A stretch of 64,000 nucleotides of DNA from Chryseobacterium oranimense (GTDB lineage: Bacteria > Bacteroidota > Bacteroidia > Flavobacteriales > Weeksellaceae). The position numbers were made by a program, and so were the translations under genes. Below the pieces are notes generated by a model, which did no database searches, had not been told where the DNA came from, and was given only the letters and a program-made list of their open reading frames with translations. The stretch is from contig NZ_FQWT01000005.1 of assembly GCF_900129755.1 (NCBI RefSeq), positions 62,001-126,000 on the forward strand, in the 5' to 3' direction. This document shows positions 16,174-24,283 of the stretch, one piece after another; position 1 is the first letter of the stretch, and the number at the start of each line of letters is the position of its first letter.

Positions 16174-16204
16174 TAAAAAAACCTTCAGAAATTCTGAAGG
16201 TTTT
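16174..16204 (-). terminator. Terminator of the SurA-like gene
   Basis: The hairpin AACCTTCAG / CTGAAGGTT with a short AT loop is followed on the minus strand by seven T residues. Confidence 0.75.
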
Positions 16205-16208
16205 GTAT

Positions 16209-17573
16209 TTATTTTTTGATTGATTCTTTTTTCCAGTTGGCTTTGAACTTACAGTCATCGTAACGTCCGTCAATGGATATAAAGGTGGTCGGGAGTTTGG
16301 AGTTAACAAACTTCTCAATCATTTCATTTCGTTTTTTATTGAGCGCCATCTGCTTGATCCTGTTATAATCGGTCTCCAGGGTAATCTGGTGGGCAGGAAT
16401 AACATCTTCTACCTTAATCATCTTAATGACTTTTCTCTTATTATCCTCATCTTCGAACGGGGCAGTGATATCTCCTTTGTTCAATCCGGCTAATTCATAA
16501 GTAATTGTTCCTGGAATACTTTCTCTTTCAATTTTGTCCGAACCATCCGCACCGGAAATAATTCCTGCATTGAATTTCGTTTTCTTGTCATCAGAGAATT
16601 TATAAGCCGCATCCTTAAATGTTATTTTCCCGGCAATAATAAGACCTTTGATACTGTCTAATTTTGCTTTTGCCGTTTTTATTTCATCATCTGTAGGAGT
16701 AGCTTTCAATAAAATATGTCTGGCATCATACACCTTTCCTGATTTTTTGATCAGCTGGATAATATGATATCCGAATTCTGATTCAACAGGATCTGAAATT
16801 TCATTTTCCTGAAGGTTCAGGGCAGCCGCTTCAAACGGTTTTACCATCTGTCCTTTGAAAATATTTTTATAAAGTCCTCCATTCGCAGCAGATCCTTCAT
16901 CTTCGGAATAGATTCTTGCCTGGCTTTCGAAGGTTTCACCAGCTGCAATATCTGCCTTGATTTTCTTTAATCTGTTGATAAGATCTTGTTTGTGGGCTTC
17001 AGTCAGCTTAGGATACACCATGATCTGTGCTAAAGAAATCTCATCCTTTACCTCAGGAAGCTGCATTTTATAAAGGTTGTAGAAGTCTGTAACCTCATTC
17101 GGTGTTACATCTGCCTTTTCAGTGATACGCTGATATTTTGCCTGCCCGTAATACTGGTCTGTGTCTATCTTTTCGATAGCGTTTTTCATTTCGTATCCGT
17201 TTCTGAATTTATATGCTGCAAGCATCGTTTTTTCATCCGGAAACTGGGAAAGCAACTGACGGTATTTTGCATTGGCCTGCTCTTTAATGGCAGCCGAGCG
17301 GTTTTCAATTAATGTATCTTTTTTGGCTTCATATACAAGAAGCTTATTGCTGATCAGGTTTTCAAGGAAGTCGCATTTATCTGTTTCGGAGGCTCCCTGT
17401 TGTTTGGCATAGTTCATCTGCTCATTCACATCCGATTCCAAAACAATTTCATCCCCGATAACAGCAGCAATACCATCCACTAATTCTCCCGGTTTTAGCT
17501 GAGCATTCATGTTTGAAGAGAATATCATCATGAAAATCCCAAGAAGAAAAGTGATTTTTAGTTTATTTGTCAT
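16209..17573 (-). CDS. SurA-like periplasmic peptidyl-prolyl isomerase
   Basis: A 454-residue exported chaperone. It has a signal peptide ending MNAQ (residue 25), a SurA-type N-terminal helical domain beginning GIAAVIGDEIVLESDVNEQM, and two parvulin (PpiC) domains: one around 175-275 (ISLAQIMVYP, YSEDEGSAANGGLY, ESEFGYHIIQL) and one around 280-385 (DARHILLKATP, FSDDKKTKFNAG). It would assist folding of outer-membrane proteins in the periplasm. A -7 box TAAATTTG reads on the minus strand at 17602-17595, about 22 bp before the start. It is not coupled to the kinase gene upstream. Confidence 0.93.
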   Translation of the reverse strand: MTNKLKITFLLGIFMMIFSSNMNAQLKPGELVDGIAAVIGDEIVLESDVNEQMNYAKQQGASETDKCDFLENLISNKLLVYEAKKDTLIENRSAAIKEQANAKYRQLLSQFPDEKTMLAAYKFRNGYEMKNAIEKIDTDQYYGQAKYQRITEKADVTPNEVTDFYNLYKMQLPEVKDEISLAQIMVYPKLTEAHKQDLINRLKKIKADIAAGETFESQARIYSEDEGSAANGGLYKNIFKGQMVKPFEAAALNLQENEISDPVESEFGYHIIQLIKKSGKVYDARHILLKATPTDDEIKTAKAKLDSIKGLIIAGKITFKDAAYKFSDDKKTKFNAGIISGADGSDKIERESIPGTITYELAGLNKGDITAPFEDEDNKRKVIKMIKVEDVIPAHQITLETDYNRIKQMALNKKRNEMIEKFVNSKLPTTFISIDGRYDDCKFKANWKKESIKK

Positions 17574-17594
17574 TTTACTATTTTAAACAAGTTG

Positions 17595-17602
17595 CAAATT
17601 TA
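17595..17602 (-). promoter_or_regulatory. Predicted -7 box for the SurA-like gene
   Basis: The minus strand reads TAAATTTG, a full match to TAnnTTTG, 22 bp before the start codon. A clear -33 TTG is not visible. Confidence 0.5.
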
Positions 17603-17660
17603 GAATTCTTAACGAATTTGTCTAAATTTTTTATTATAAATATTTCTTAAAAAGACTTAT

Positions 17661-18584
17661 TTATTGCAGTTCAACATCGAATGTTGTTAATTCTTTGAAT
17701 TGTCTCAATCTGCTGAATACATCAGATTCGTTTACTTCTTCAATTCTTTCTGTTCCGAATTTCTCCACAGTGAACGAAGCCATAGCAGAACCTACGATCA
17801 GGGCAGACTTCATGGTTTCGAAATCAAACCTGCCTTTTTTGGCAAGATAAGCTGCAAAACCTCCTGCGAAAGTATCCCCTGCTCCGGTTGGATCGAAAAC
17901 TTCTTCCAAAGGAAGTGCCGGAATTGCAAATACTTTATTGTCATGGAAAAGTAAAGCCCCATGCTCTCCTTTTTTAATGATTACATACTCAGGACCCATT
18001 GTATGGATCTTTTTAGCTGCTTTTACCAAAGAATATTCTCCGGAAAGCTGTCTTGCCTCTTCATCATTAATGGTAATAACGTCTGTTTTGGCAATCATAT
18101 CCATCAGGATATCCCAGGCTGAATCCATCCAGAAGTTCATGGTATCAAGGATAACCAGCTTAGGACGGCTGTTCATTTTTTCCAATACGGATAACTGAAC
18201 ACCCGGGTGCAGGTTTCCAAGAAGAAGGATCTCTGCATCCTGCATTGAATCAGGAATTTTAGGATCGAAGTTCTCTAAAACATTCACTTCTGTAGCCAAA
18301 GTATCTCTGGTATTCAGATCATTATGATATTTCCCTGACCAGAAGAATGTTTTTCCTTCTTTTACAATCTCAATTCCTTCAATATTTACATCTCTTTGTG
18401 TGAACATATCAAGGTGCTCCTGTGGGAAATCTCCTCCAACAACGGAAACAATACCGGATTTAACGCCTAAAATAGAAGAAGTAATGCCAATATAGGTGGC
18501 TGCACCTCCTAAAATTTTATCAGTTTTACCAAATGGCGTTTCGATTGCATCAAATGCAACACTTCCTACAACTAAAAGTTTCAT
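17661..18584 (-). CDS. PfkB-family sugar/nucleoside kinase
   Basis: A 307-residue ribokinase-like enzyme. N-terminal LVVGSVAFDAIETPFG and LGGAATYIG match the substrate-binding start; the C-terminal signature DPTGAGDTFAGGF (about 237-249) contains the catalytic Asp and anion hole. A typical ATP-dependent cytoplasmic kinase; specificity cannot be read, though adenosine-kinase-like and ADP-heptose-type relatives exist. It lies 28 bp downstream of gldD on the same strand. Confidence 0.92.
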   Translation of the reverse strand: MKLLVVGSVAFDAIETPFGKTDKILGGAATYIGITSSILGVKSGIVSVVGGDFPQEHLDMFTQRDVNIEGIEIVKEGKTFFWSGKYHNDLNTRDTLATEVNVLENFDPKIPDSMQDAEILLLGNLHPGVQLSVLEKMNSRPKLVILDTMNFWMDSAWDILMDMIAKTDVITINDEEARQLSGEYSLVKAAKKIHTMGPEYVIIKKGEHGALLFHDNKVFAIPALPLEEVFDPTGAGDTFAGGFAAYLAKKGRFDFETMKSALIVGSAMASFTVEKFGTERIEEVNESDVFSRLRQFKELTTFDVELQ

Positions 18585-18612
18585 ATATTTTTCAATGTAT
18601 TTTAAAAGTCAA

Positions 18613-19170
18613 TTATTTTTTCCATTCAAAAGTGTCCAGCAGGTGTTTCATATCGTTTTTGATATAGTTCACTGCCGGGGCCAGAGAGTCGGGTTTCGGC
18701 CTTGTATTAAAGTATAGATAAGCAGTCACAAAGTGTTTTGTGCTGTCTGTAATGTAAAATTGAAGATTGGAAGCGCTCTGCCCTTTCAGTTCATAGAAGT
18801 TTCCGTACACTTTTTTGTCCGGATATTCGAATGATTTGGTATCGATGGAACTCGCTTTAATAGTATGCTCATACACCATTTTCTCTGCTTCTTTGATATG
18901 GTCTGCAAAATCATTCTGTATCGGATAATAGGTTACAAAAATCTTTGCTTTCATTTTTGGGTAATTGATGTAGTACCAGCACGGCTTTTTAGCATCGGAA
19001 ATGGATGCAAAATCGGAATATTCAAAAGTATAGGCACAGTTATTCTCAAACTTCTGATAGGTTGGTGCAGGATACTCGAGACGGAGTTCTCCATAAGGTT
19101 TCGGAACATGGTCTTTTCCGCACGAAATTAAAAGCAGTGATACAAAAATAAAAATGACGTTTTTTATCAT
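18613..19170 (-). CDS. gldD: Gliding motility lipoprotein GldD
   Basis: A 185-residue lipoprotein with lipobox LLISC just after a short hydrophobic core, then KPYGELRLEYPAPTYQKF and the Cys-containing NNCAYTFEYSDFA and KPCWYYINYP, characteristic of GldD. GldD is required for flavobacterial gliding and works with the GldKLMN/T9SS machinery. In Flavobacterium johnsoniae gldD sits beside gldE, ssb and mutY; here mutY is directly upstream but no gldE or ssb lies between. The start is at the ATG at 19170; the frame can extend five codons further. Confidence 0.9.
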   Translation of the reverse strand: MIKNVIFIFVSLLLISCGKDHVPKPYGELRLEYPAPTYQKFENNCAYTFEYSDFASISDAKKPCWYYINYPKMKAKIFVTYYPIQNDFADHIKEAEKMVYEHTIKASSIDTKSFEYPDKKVYGNFYELKGQSASNLQFYITDSTKHFVTAYLYFNTRPKPDSLAPAVNYIKNDMKHLLDTFEWKK

Positions 19171-19214
19171 TTTGCAAAAGTACAAATTAGATTTCAGATT
19201 TTGGGAGACAAATT

Positions 19215-20249
19215 TCAGTCTTTCAGTGAGTTTTGGATATAGTTTTCCAATGGCTTGGGAAAGGATTTTTCGTGAGAGGCCTCAAAGTCGGTAATGATAT
19301 ACTCATTTTCGGAAGTAAATCTGTTCCAAACTGCTTCTGAATCAATCTCAACACTTGAAATTTCAATGGTCAGATTCTTATGGGTAAGCTTATGGGTGAC
19401 TGTTTTAACTCCTTTGATAAACGGTTCAAGCTCTGCAGAAATAGCCGTAGGAAACTCGAATAATTTTTTCCAGATGAAATCATCTTTTCTTTGCCTGATC
19501 AGGAACTGCCCGTTTCTATGTACGAAATAGTACTTCAGCGACAGGTCTGATGCTTTAACTTTTTTGGTTTTTACAGGGTAATCCGATGTTTTATCCAGGG
19601 AAAAAGCAAGACAGTCATCATTTACAGGACATTCACTACAGAGTGGATTTTTAGGTTTACAGATCTCTGAGCCGAGATCCATCATTGCCTGATTAAAATC
19701 GCCTACATTTTCAGGCATGACCAATCCTGCAAGCTGTGAGAAGTAGGAAAAAGCTCTGGAATTGGAAATATCAAAGTCATCAGCAAAAATACGGCTTAAA
19801 ACTCTGTAAAAATTACCATCTACCGCCGGCATTTTGCCATCAAAACAAATGCTTGAAATGGCAGCCGCCGTATACTTCCCTACTCCTTTTAATTTTAAAA
19901 TCTCTTCATAATCTGCCGGGAAAACTCCATGATAATCGTTCATGATCTGTTGTGAAGCCTTATGGATATTGATCGCTCTCGAATAGTATCCAAGCCCTTT
20001 CCAGTAAAGCAAAACTTCATTTTCTTCTGCTTCGGCCAAAGTTTTTACATCCGGAAACCTTTTAATGAAATTATTATAATGATTAAGTCCCTGACTGATC
20101 CTGGTCTGCTGAAAAACAATCTCGCAGATCCAGATTTTGTAAGGATCTTTTGTCTGTCTGAAGGGAAGATCCCGGGCATTTTTCCCGTACCAGCTCAGGA
20201 GCTTGTTTCCGATATGAAGAAAATCTGAGGTTTTATTATCTTTTTCCAA
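19215..20249 (-). CDS. mutY: A/G-specific adenine glycosylase MutY
   Basis: A 344-residue base-excision repair enzyme that removes adenine opposite 8-oxoguanine. It has the HhH-GPD domain (IWICEIVFQQTRISQGLNHY, LKGVGKYTAAAISS, AVDGNFYRVLSR with the catalytic Asp region), the Fe-S cluster CKPKNPLCSECPVNDDC, and a C-terminal NUDIX-like domain recognising 8-oxoG. The start codon is TTG at 20249; no in-frame ATG lies upstream of the conserved WYGKNARDLPFR. It is followed by gldD after 44 bp, as in other flavobacteria. Confidence 0.95.
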   Translation of the reverse strand: MEKDNKTSDFLHIGNKLLSWYGKNARDLPFRQTKDPYKIWICEIVFQQTRISQGLNHYNNFIKRFPDVKTLAEAEENEVLLYWKGLGYYSRAINIHKASQQIMNDYHGVFPADYEEILKLKGVGKYTAAAISSICFDGKMPAVDGNFYRVLSRIFADDFDISNSRAFSYFSQLAGLVMPENVGDFNQAMMDLGSEICKPKNPLCSECPVNDDCLAFSLDKTSDYPVKTKKVKASDLSLKYYFVHRNGQFLIRQRKDDFIWKKLFEFPTAISAELEPFIKGVKTVTHKLTHKNLTIEISSVEIDSEAVWNRFTSENEYIITDFEASHEKSFPKPLENYIQNSLKD

Positions 20250-20300
20250 AAAGTTTTGTCTGTTTAAAATTATTCCGGAATCTGAACGAGTTTTTTAGAT

Positions 20301-20385
20301 GCTTCGACTCCGCTCAGCATGACATTCTGATGCTACCGTTTTATACAGTATGATTGAGAATTGTCATGCTGAGCGGAGTCAAAGC
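20301..20385. repeat. Long imperfect inverted repeat (dispersed palindrome)
   Basis: A 28-base arm at 20301-20328 (GCTTCGACTCCGCTCAGCAT then GACATTCT) is inverted at 20357-20385 with one inserted T and one substitution; the spacer is 28 bp. The core GTCATGCTGAGCGGAGTC is well known to recur in flavobacterial intergenic regions. It could form a cruciform or a very stable RNA hairpin between mutY and the next gene. Confidence 0.85.
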
Positions 20386-20450
20386 CTATTTTTACAACTT
20401 ACATTCTAAAAACTTGGTAGGCTTCAGATTCCCATCCTGCAAAGATAAAA

Positions 20451-20924
20451 CTATTTATCCTTTTTAACGGAGTATACCGGAGCTGCTTTCAGCCACTGAT
20501 ATTTGAGATTTCTTTCTGCTGCAATAAAACGGAAACCTTCCAGTTTTTTCAGATAAAGGTAAATTGAATCGTTTTTAAGCTTAAGCCTTTGATCTGAAAG
20601 AAACATGAAAGGATAGTCTGCCACTGAATCTCTTATTGTTTTTAATACTTTTCCGGATCTTACTTTGTAAAGAAAGAAGTTTTTCCCTCTTCCTTTTGAA
20701 CTGTCAGCAAGTTTCACCTCTGAACTTGCGATAACCAGTTCGCTGCCGTCAAAGCATTCTTCTTCATTCATGATGTAGGCTTTTCCCTGCTGACGTTCGT
20801 CTTTAAAAAGATCCACAGCATAATGATCCGGCGCCTGGTATTTTTTTTCACATCCCGATAATACAATCAGAATAAACAAAGGCAGAAAGCCTGCTAAACT
20901 TTTTTTGATCACATTAATTTTCAT
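20451..20924 (-). CDS. Small lipoprotein downstream of tssC
   Basis: A 157-residue protein from the ATG at 20924 with lipobox VLSGC (Cys25). The mature part is charged, about 130 residues, with GKAYIMNEEECFDGSELVIASS and a likely beta-rich fold; I do not recognise the family. It lies 64 bp downstream of tssC, but a good terminator lies between them, so it may be transcribed separately. T6SS-iii loci encode their own lipoprotein (TssQ), and this could be a candidate, but that rests on position only. Confidence 0.6.
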   Translation of the reverse strand: MKINVIKKSLAGFLPLFILIVLSGCEKKYQAPDHYAVDLFKDERQQGKAYIMNEEECFDGSELVIASSEVKLADSSKGRGKNFFLYKVRSGKVLKTIRDSVADYPFMFLSDQRLKLKNDSIYLYLKKLEGFRFIAAERNLKYQWLKAAPVYSVKKDK

Positions 20925-20935
20925 ATGAATTGGCA

Positions 20936-20970
20936 GTAAAAAACCGATGTATAAATGCATCGGTTTTTTT
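20936..20970 (-). terminator. Terminator after tssC
   Basis: The stem AAAACCGATG / CATCGGTTTT with an 8-nt loop is followed by a T run on the minus strand and also gives a T run on the plus strand. Confidence 0.75.
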
Positions 20971-20988
20971 ATTTAATTGGAGTTCTTA

Positions 20989-22350
20989 TTATTCCTGAGT
21001 GTATTGTGCATCCCATTCGTTGCCATCATCTCCTTTATGTCCGTCTAATTTGATCACGAAACTTTTTGTAGGGAAATAAGGAGTCATACGGATATCAAGC
21101 CATACTCTGTCTTTATTGACTCTATCCTGCTCGAAACGAACGATCTTGAATTTTTCGATCAGTTTATCCGGTCCTTTGATATTGTCAAGGAAAGTTACGA
21201 TCTGTCTTCTTAAATCATCTTCGTTCTTGGCATTCCAGTTTTCGAAAGCTCTTCTGTTCAGGAAGTCAAGTAATACTTTGGTTACATAGTCGAATACACG
21301 AACTACTGAATAGGTCTGAAGACCGATATTATCTCCTGTAAACAATGTTTTGGCAGAGAATGCCATGATCTTTCCGTATTCGTTAACCATCGGAACAAGA
21401 CCCATTTTTTCCAGCTGAGAAATTTCGCTTTTCTTCAGCTCGAATTTTACAGCATCCACTTCGTTGATGTTACCGTGTTTTTTACCGGCTGCTACCTGAG
21501 ACATCAGTGTTTTGTGGATTTTTCCGGCTAATGAAGTGGAAGGCGGAAGCTCTACGTTTTCCTCTTCTCCTACTTCTTCAGCTCTTCCTCTACCTACAAG
21601 CCAGTTACACGTCATAATAACGTTACTTCTGTGAAGCTCCCCTCCTGTAAGGTTGGCAGAATGGAATAAATCTACCACATCATCCGGCTTGTCAAGGTTC
21701 GCGAAGTCGGTCACCATCATTACTTTGTTCTCGTTACAGATCTTTGCCCATTTTTCAATGACTTTATTTGAGCCTAAATATCCAGGGATTGCCAGGATAG
21801 AATAGTTGTCTCTAAGATCCAGACGGTCGTAATAGTTTTTGAATTCTTCGGAAATAGCATCGATGAATAAAGGGTTATCCAGATCTGAAACCTGCTCAAG
21901 GCTTGCATTAACGATGCTTACGTTATCCACTTTATCCAGTTCCGTATTTTTGTAGAACTGGGCTACCGTTCTGTAGTTGGTTTCCAGCAAACGTACTGCG
22001 TCCAGTGTATTTTTCAGGTTGGTCTTTAAATTCTGGTCTGCTGCCTGTGCTTTGGCTTTGCAGGTATCTGCCATTTTATCTGCAGATTCGTTTCCTTCCA
22101 AAAGACTTACCCAAAGGTTTATTTTTTGAAGAAGTTCTTTTCTTTCGTCTGCTTTATTATTGTCGTTCAGGAAAATTTCTTTCCTGGCTTTTCTCGTTGG
22201 GTTCATATTGGCGATACCGTCTACAACGGATTCAACAAAGCCAAAACCTCCTATTTTATTAAGCTCCGCAAGCGGGTTGCCCTTCGGCTGCCCTGAATGT
22301 TGCTGCTGACCCTGCTGCTGGCTTTCTTGTGCCTGTAATTTGCTATCCAT
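20989..22350 (-). CDS. tssC: T6SS-iii contractile sheath large subunit TssC
   Basis: A 453-residue protein of the Bacteroidota TssC family (formerly DUF5458). After a Gln-rich N-terminus come the block GFGFVESVVDGIANMNPTRKARKEIFL, the domain with SILAIPGYLGSNKVIEKWAKIC, and the conserved C-terminal part FDYVTKVLLDFLNRRAFENWN followed by IRMTPYFPTKSFVIKLDG. TssC assembles with TssB into the contractile sheath that propels effectors between cells. It follows tssB by 21 bp in a two-gene unit. None of the other T6SS-iii core genes (clpV, hcp, vgrG, tssN-tssR) is in this window. Confidence 0.9.
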   Translation of the reverse strand: MDSKLQAQESQQQGQQQHSGQPKGNPLAELNKIGGFGFVESVVDGIANMNPTRKARKEIFLNDNNKADERKELLQKINLWVSLLEGNESADKMADTCKAKAQAADQNLKTNLKNTLDAVRLLETNYRTVAQFYKNTELDKVDNVSIVNASLEQVSDLDNPLFIDAISEEFKNYYDRLDLRDNYSILAIPGYLGSNKVIEKWAKICNENKVMMVTDFANLDKPDDVVDLFHSANLTGGELHRSNVIMTCNWLVGRGRAEEVGEEENVELPPSTSLAGKIHKTLMSQVAAGKKHGNINEVDAVKFELKKSEISQLEKMGLVPMVNEYGKIMAFSAKTLFTGDNIGLQTYSVVRVFDYVTKVLLDFLNRRAFENWNAKNEDDLRRQIVTFLDNIKGPDKLIEKFKIVRFEQDRVNKDRVWLDIRMTPYFPTKSFVIKLDGHKGDDGNEWDAQYTQE

Positions 22351-22371
22351 GATTTGATTTAGTGTAAATAA

Positions 22372-22818
22372 TTATTTTTCAAGTTCTTGTGCCACATCTT
22401 TCAGTACTTCGATGAATGCAGCTCTGGTCTGTTCATTCTCAAGCATATTACGCAGAATCTTATTGGTTTTCAGCTGGCGTACGATCTTGTTGTACTGCTC
22501 CTGTTCCATGCTAAGCTGCTGCAAATAGTCTGATTTCTGAGTAAGATTTTTGGGTGTGAAGTCTGCAAGGTTCTGAAAACGGAATTCCTCTTCCACTATA
22601 GTTCCTTCTTCCGTTTCGTGCTGTACAGCTACGGATGGTTGAAAATGTCTGAAGACGTCTTCCACTGTTTTTAATCCTGTTACAATTTCAGGAGTATACG
22701 ACTCCTCTGTTGTAAGCTGGCTTACTATCAGCGATTTGTTTTCCTGTATTTCCTGAATCGCTTCATTAGCGTCTACTTTTACCTCGTTGCCGCCAACACC
22801 ATAATTAAACATTGCCAT
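22372..22818 (-). CDS. tssB: T6SS-iii contractile sheath small subunit TssB
   Basis: A 148-residue protein from the ATG at 22818 (MAMFNYGVGG). Conserved features are VKVDANEAIQEIQENKSLIVSQL, LKTVEDVFRHFQPSV and FRFQNLADFTPKNLTQKS, which correspond to the TssB sheath interface, followed by a helical C-terminus. A longer frame from 22932 adds a low-complexity Asn/Gln stretch and is not used. It heads a tssB-tssC unit facing a divergent kinase-like gene. Confidence 0.88.
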   Translation of the reverse strand: MAMFNYGVGGNEVKVDANEAIQEIQENKSLIVSQLTTEESYTPEIVTGLKTVEDVFRHFQPSVAVQHETEEGTIVEEEFRFQNLADFTPKNLTQKSDYLQQLSMEQEQYNKIVRQLKTNKILRNMLENEQTRAAFIEVLKDVAQELEK

Positions 22819-23171
22819 ATTATTGTTATTTTGAGATTTCTGATTTTGGTTCGGATCTGTCTTTGAGTAATTTACCGATGAATCGAATAAATTACCAATC
22901 CAATGTTTAAATTTAAAAAAAAACTGTAACATACAAAATTTTGTAAAGATTTTTCTTGAAATATTTAATTTAACCTAATTTATATATAACGTAAAATCAT
23001 GACTTTACGATATCACTAAACTATGAAAAATAAACAAGATAAGCTACGGAAAATAAAATAAAGTCTTTGTATGCTCTGCATTTATAAAAAAGCATCCAGC
23101 ACATGTTAAAATAAGAATTCCTCCGATGTGAGGAAAAAAATTCTTTATATTTAAACCAAGTAAACAGTGTC
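22819..23171. other. 353-bp divergent tssB / kinase-like promoter region
   Basis: AT-rich and noncoding. It contains the short dyad CGTAAA (22990-22995) / TTTACG (23004-23009). No full TAnnTTTG box was found on either strand; the best is TATATTTA about 25 bp before the kinase-like gene. Confidence 0.35.
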
Positions 23172-24218
23172 ATGAAAGATGTAAAGATCGCGTTTAGAAA
23201 ACCCATATATCCCGTTTCTGAAGCATTAAACCAGTATTTGGAGAAACATAACAGAACAACCAACATCCAGTTTCTATATGAAGACCTGCTAAGATTCAGC
23301 GACAGTATAAGTATTCTGGATAAGGACGGTAAGGATACTTTATGGCTTGGTGTAATGTACTCTGAACATGAATTTACAGAAATAGAGGCTAATTTAAATA
23401 AAATTTACACTCTTCTTCATTCCGATGGAGATGAAGCGACTTTACCTTATCTGAAAGTGGATACGATCGACTTCTGTACTTTCGGAAACTCCAGACCTTT
23501 CCGGATCCGGGTGAGAAATATTCTCAACGACAATCATACTAATTTTTATATCAAGCAAGCCGATGCTTCCCGTATATACGGGCTGGAAATTGAAGACCTG
23601 CTTTCTCCCAACCGGATTAATTTTTTGATCCATAAAAATACTTTGATAGAAGAGCATATCTTAGGAATTCCGGGGGATGTTTTCATCCAAAAGCATTTAC
23701 TTAACTGTACAGAACTGGAAAAAGCACAGATTTCCAAGGAGTTTGTAAAGTTCAATGAGCGCTGCCTTATCGGGCTACTGGGTGACATGCGCTCTTACAA
23801 TTATGTGATTATTCCTATTCACGATTTCGATCAGGTGATTTACAGAATCCGTCCTATCGATTTTGATCAGCAAAGCTATGAAGGGAATCTGAAAGTTTAT
23901 CTTCCCCAATATTTCAAAGAAAACAATGCAATGGTTAAGATGGTTCTGGAAAAACTGAAACCTAATTCTATAGAACAGTACCGTAAAGAAGTCCGTTCGC
24001 AGATTGTAAAAAGAGTGACCAGCAGCCAAAGCAGATTCAATGAGCTTATTTCTATTATGAAAAAAGAAGAGATCGCGCCGGAAGCCAATGTCACAGAGCT
24101 GAAAACAGCTTTACAAAAACTTACCTACGATGTAAACTTCAAATATTGTAAAACAATGGGAGACATTATTGAAACCGGAATAAATTTTATAATCCGGAAT
24201 TATAAGAAAGCCCATTAA
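23172..24218 (+). CDS. Kinase-fold (APH/HipA-like) protein divergent from tssBC
   Basis: A 348-residue soluble protein I do not recognise by name, but with a protein-kinase-like catalytic core. It has a strand with Lys128 (NFYIKQ), a helix with Glu160/161 (TLIEEH), a catalytic-loop-like GDMRSYN in which Asp205 and Asn210 have the D-x4-N spacing of APH-type kinases, and a metal-binding IDFD (Asp230). Residues 1-110 form a separate N-terminal domain. The C-terminus is helical. It is transcribed away from the T6SS sheath genes. Phosphorylation of a T6SS component is conceivable, but kinase activity and linkage are inference. Confidence 0.7.
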   Translation: MKDVKIAFRKPIYPVSEALNQYLEKHNRTTNIQFLYEDLLRFSDSISILDKDGKDTLWLGVMYSEHEFTEIEANLNKIYTLLHSDGDEATLPYLKVDTIDFCTFGNSRPFRIRVRNILNDNHTNFYIKQADASRIYGLEIEDLLSPNRINFLIHKNTLIEEHILGIPGDVFIQKHLLNCTELEKAQISKEFVKFNERCLIGLLGDMRSYNYVIIPIHDFDQVIYRIRPIDFDQQSYEGNLKVYLPQYFKENNAMVKMVLEKLKPNSIEQYRKEVRSQIVKRVTSSQSRFNELISIMKKEEIAPEANVTELKTALQKLTYDVNFKYCKTMGDIIETGINFIIRNYKKAH

Positions 24219-24264
24219 AAAAAGAGAATCCATCCCAATTAATATGAGATGGATTCTTTGTTTT
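24217..24264. terminator. Bidirectional terminator
   Basis: AGAATCCATC / GATGGATTCT (10-bp stem, 13-nt loop), with an A run on the left and a T-rich tract on the right, between convergent genes. Confidence 0.75.
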
Positions 24265-24283
24265 CTAACAATTTTCGGCTGTT

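Noticed and set aside
20451..24218. Complete T6SS-iii locus
   Set aside because: Only the tssB/tssC sheath pair is recognisable; no ClpV, Hcp, VgrG or membrane-complex genes nearby.
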